Positions 4,696-5,706 of a stretch of 5,706 bases of DNA are shown piece by piece (within the stretch, counting starts at the first letter, position 1; the number at the start of each line of letters is the position of its first letter). The notes beneath the pieces are model-generated. The model made no database searches. It was given only the letters and a program-made list of their open reading frames with translations, and was not told where the DNA came from. Source of the DNA: Acidimicrobiia bacterium (lineage in GTDB: Bacteria > Actinomycetota > Acidimicrobiia > IMCC26256 > JACDBD01). Location: positions 1-5,706 of the forward strand of contig JAPSGP010000219.1 of the NCBI GenBank assembly GCA_031177445.1, given 5' to 3'. The position numbers and the translations under genes were made by a program.

Positions 4696-5706
4696 TCAAG
4701 GGGTGGTGTCGACCTGGACCGTGCGCCCGTCCTTCCACTCGCGTAGGACGAGGAACCGGCCCTTGAGCGCGGCGTGGTCGTAGACGCCGAAGCCCATCGT
4801 CGTGCCGTCGAGACCCGAGGTTGCCGGAATCTGTTTCACCCGCTCCAACCCGTCCTTGAGGCCGGCGCGCGTCAGGTGCTGTGCCCGCGCGAGCGCCTCG
4901 CCGATCAGCCGGCCCATGTCGTAGGCGGCGCAGCCGATCGGGCCGGCGGCCGCCCGCTTGGACTTCGCTCGCAGTCGCCGACGCTGCTCGTTGTCGTCGG
5001 CGATGTTGTCGAGGTACTCCCATCCGGCCCAGTCGTCGCGCCAGTCGGGCCGCGCATAGCCGAACATCAACGCCGAGTTGGCGACGACCGGTACCGGCCA
5101 GGAGAGGTCGCGCAGCCCCACCGCCACCGCCCGCGAGGTGACACCGAGGCCGAAGTACACGAGCGAATCCGGCCTGGTGTCGCGCAGCCGGGAGAGCGCG
5201 TCACGCACGTCTTCGGCAAGGGGCGCGATGGCAGCGGTACCGGTGATGGCGAGGTCGAGGCCGGCGCTGGCGTCAGCGAAGCACTGTGCGTAGGCGCCGC
5301 CGACGGGCGAGTGGTCGTGGATCACGGCCGCACTCAGGATTCCCCGCTGTACGAGACGCTGGGCCAGCACGGGCGGCTCTTCCTCGAGCGACCCGACCTG
5401 GTAGTGGAACATGAACTCGCCCCGCGTGCGCTCGCCGCCGGTGTAGTTGATGCACGGCAGCGCGGCGATATCGGCGAGCTCGCGCACGATCAGGCCGTTG
5501 TCGCTGATCGAGGGGCCGATGATCAACAGCACCCCTTCGTCCTCGAGCTCCTCGAAGGCGGTCTTCATGTCGTGCTCGGTGCCGGCAGGCAGGCCGCGGG
5601 CGTGCCGGTGCATGAACTCGATGGGCCGGTCGAGGCGGCCGGTCGCCGCGACGGTGTCGACGCCGAGGCGCACGGCCTCCTCGAAGCTGGCGCCGGCATC
5701 CGCCTG
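4696..5706 (-). CDS. Type-1 periplasmic substrate-binding protein (5' part outside window)
   Basis: Seen: 336 residues open to the window edge at 5706, ending at TGA 4698-4696. The start and any signal peptide lie outside; the first GTG inside (5673) is an ordinary Val codon. The fold pattern is that of the branched-chain amino-acid-type binding proteins (Peripla_BP_6): an end of domain I helix (ASFEEAVRLG, 6-15), DEGVLLIIGPSISDNGLIVRELADIAALPCINYT (56-89), FHYQVGSLEEEPPVLAQRL (100-118), the inter-domain VIHDHSPVGGAYAQCF (128-143), PDSLVYFGLG (179-188), and AAYDMGRLIGEAL (260-272). Known: such proteins deliver amino acids, amides or other small ligands to ABC permeases of the LivHMGF type, or serve in sensing. 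The ligand cannot be named. No permease or ATPase gene is in the window. HDHSPVGG replaces the more usual Asp-x-x-x-Tyr-G motif, so the ligand may be unusual (inference). Confidence 0.88.
   Translation of the reverse strand, partial: QADAGASFEEAVRLGVDTVAATGRLDRPIEFMHRHARGLPAGTEHDMKTAFEELEDEGVLLIIGPSISDNGLIVRELADIAALPCINYTGGERTRGEFMFHYQVGSLEEEPPVLAQRLVQRGILSAAVIHDHSPVGGAYAQCFADASAGLDLAITGTAAIAPLAEDVRDALSRLRDTRPDSLVYFGLGVTSRAVAVGLRDLSWPVPVVANSALMFGYARPDWRDDWAGWEYLDNIADDNEQRRRLRAKSKRAAAGPIGCAAYDMGRLIGEALARAQHLTRAGLKDGLERVKQIPATSGLDGTTMGFGVYDHAALKGRFLVLREWKDGRTVQVDTTP

Noticed and set aside
4262..5023. Minus-strand open frame of 253 codons across the dodecin gene and intergenic gap
   Set aside because: It overlaps the dodecin and binding-protein genes in another frame and its product matches no family I know.
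5671..5673. GTG 5673 as the start of the binding protein
   Set aside because: The frame stays open to the window edge and the preceding residues continue the domain, so this is an internal Val codon.

Overview
The window is very GC-rich, with strong G/C preference at third codon positions and several GTG starts. A divergent Ku / stand-alone LigD-type polymerase pair sits beside actinobacterial-looking families (a lipoprotein alpha/beta hydrolase of the tripeptidyl-aminopeptidase type, an HEXXH metallohydrolase like those of mycobacteria). I infer a high-GC actinobacterium, possibly of the Acidimicrobiia; the sequence alone does not fix the genus.

Layout: positions 1-3121 hold a tightly packed minus-strand run read from right to left: a LigD-type NHEJ polymerase domain (3121-2210), a short-chain dehydrogenase (about 2208-1384), an HEXXH metallohydrolase (1376-657) and the first 220 codons of a secreted lipoprotein alpha/beta hydrolase (660-1, running off the window). 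Junctions are a few bases of overlap or a 7-base gap, so this looks like one operon with translational coupling. A 228-base divergent intergenic region (3122-3349) with strong, mutually exclusive hairpins separates it from ku (3350-4258, plus strand). The converging tail of ku and a dodecin gene (4644-4429, minus) flank a 170-base gap carrying a long interrupted inverted repeat. The right end (5706-4696, minus) is the C-terminal 336 residues of a type-1 periplasmic substrate-binding protein.

How the genes work together: Ku binds double-strand DNA ends and the LigD-type polymerase fills or extends them, so the two form a bacterial non-homologous end-joining module. No ATP-dependent ligase is encoded here and must lie elsewhere. 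The three enzymes behind the polymerase gene have no known link to end joining. Dodecin (flavin storage/buffering family) and the binding protein look like independent units.

The points most worth checking are the short-chain dehydrogenase gene, which has no ATG, GTG or TTG start in frame where its protein must begin (an ATC sits at the ideal place); the C-terminal extension on the metallohydrolase; the histone-H1-like pentad repeats at the end of Ku; and the two structured intergenic regions. I see no RNA gene, CRISPR array, insertion sequence or phage gene, and nothing here that I would call a new defence or mobile system.
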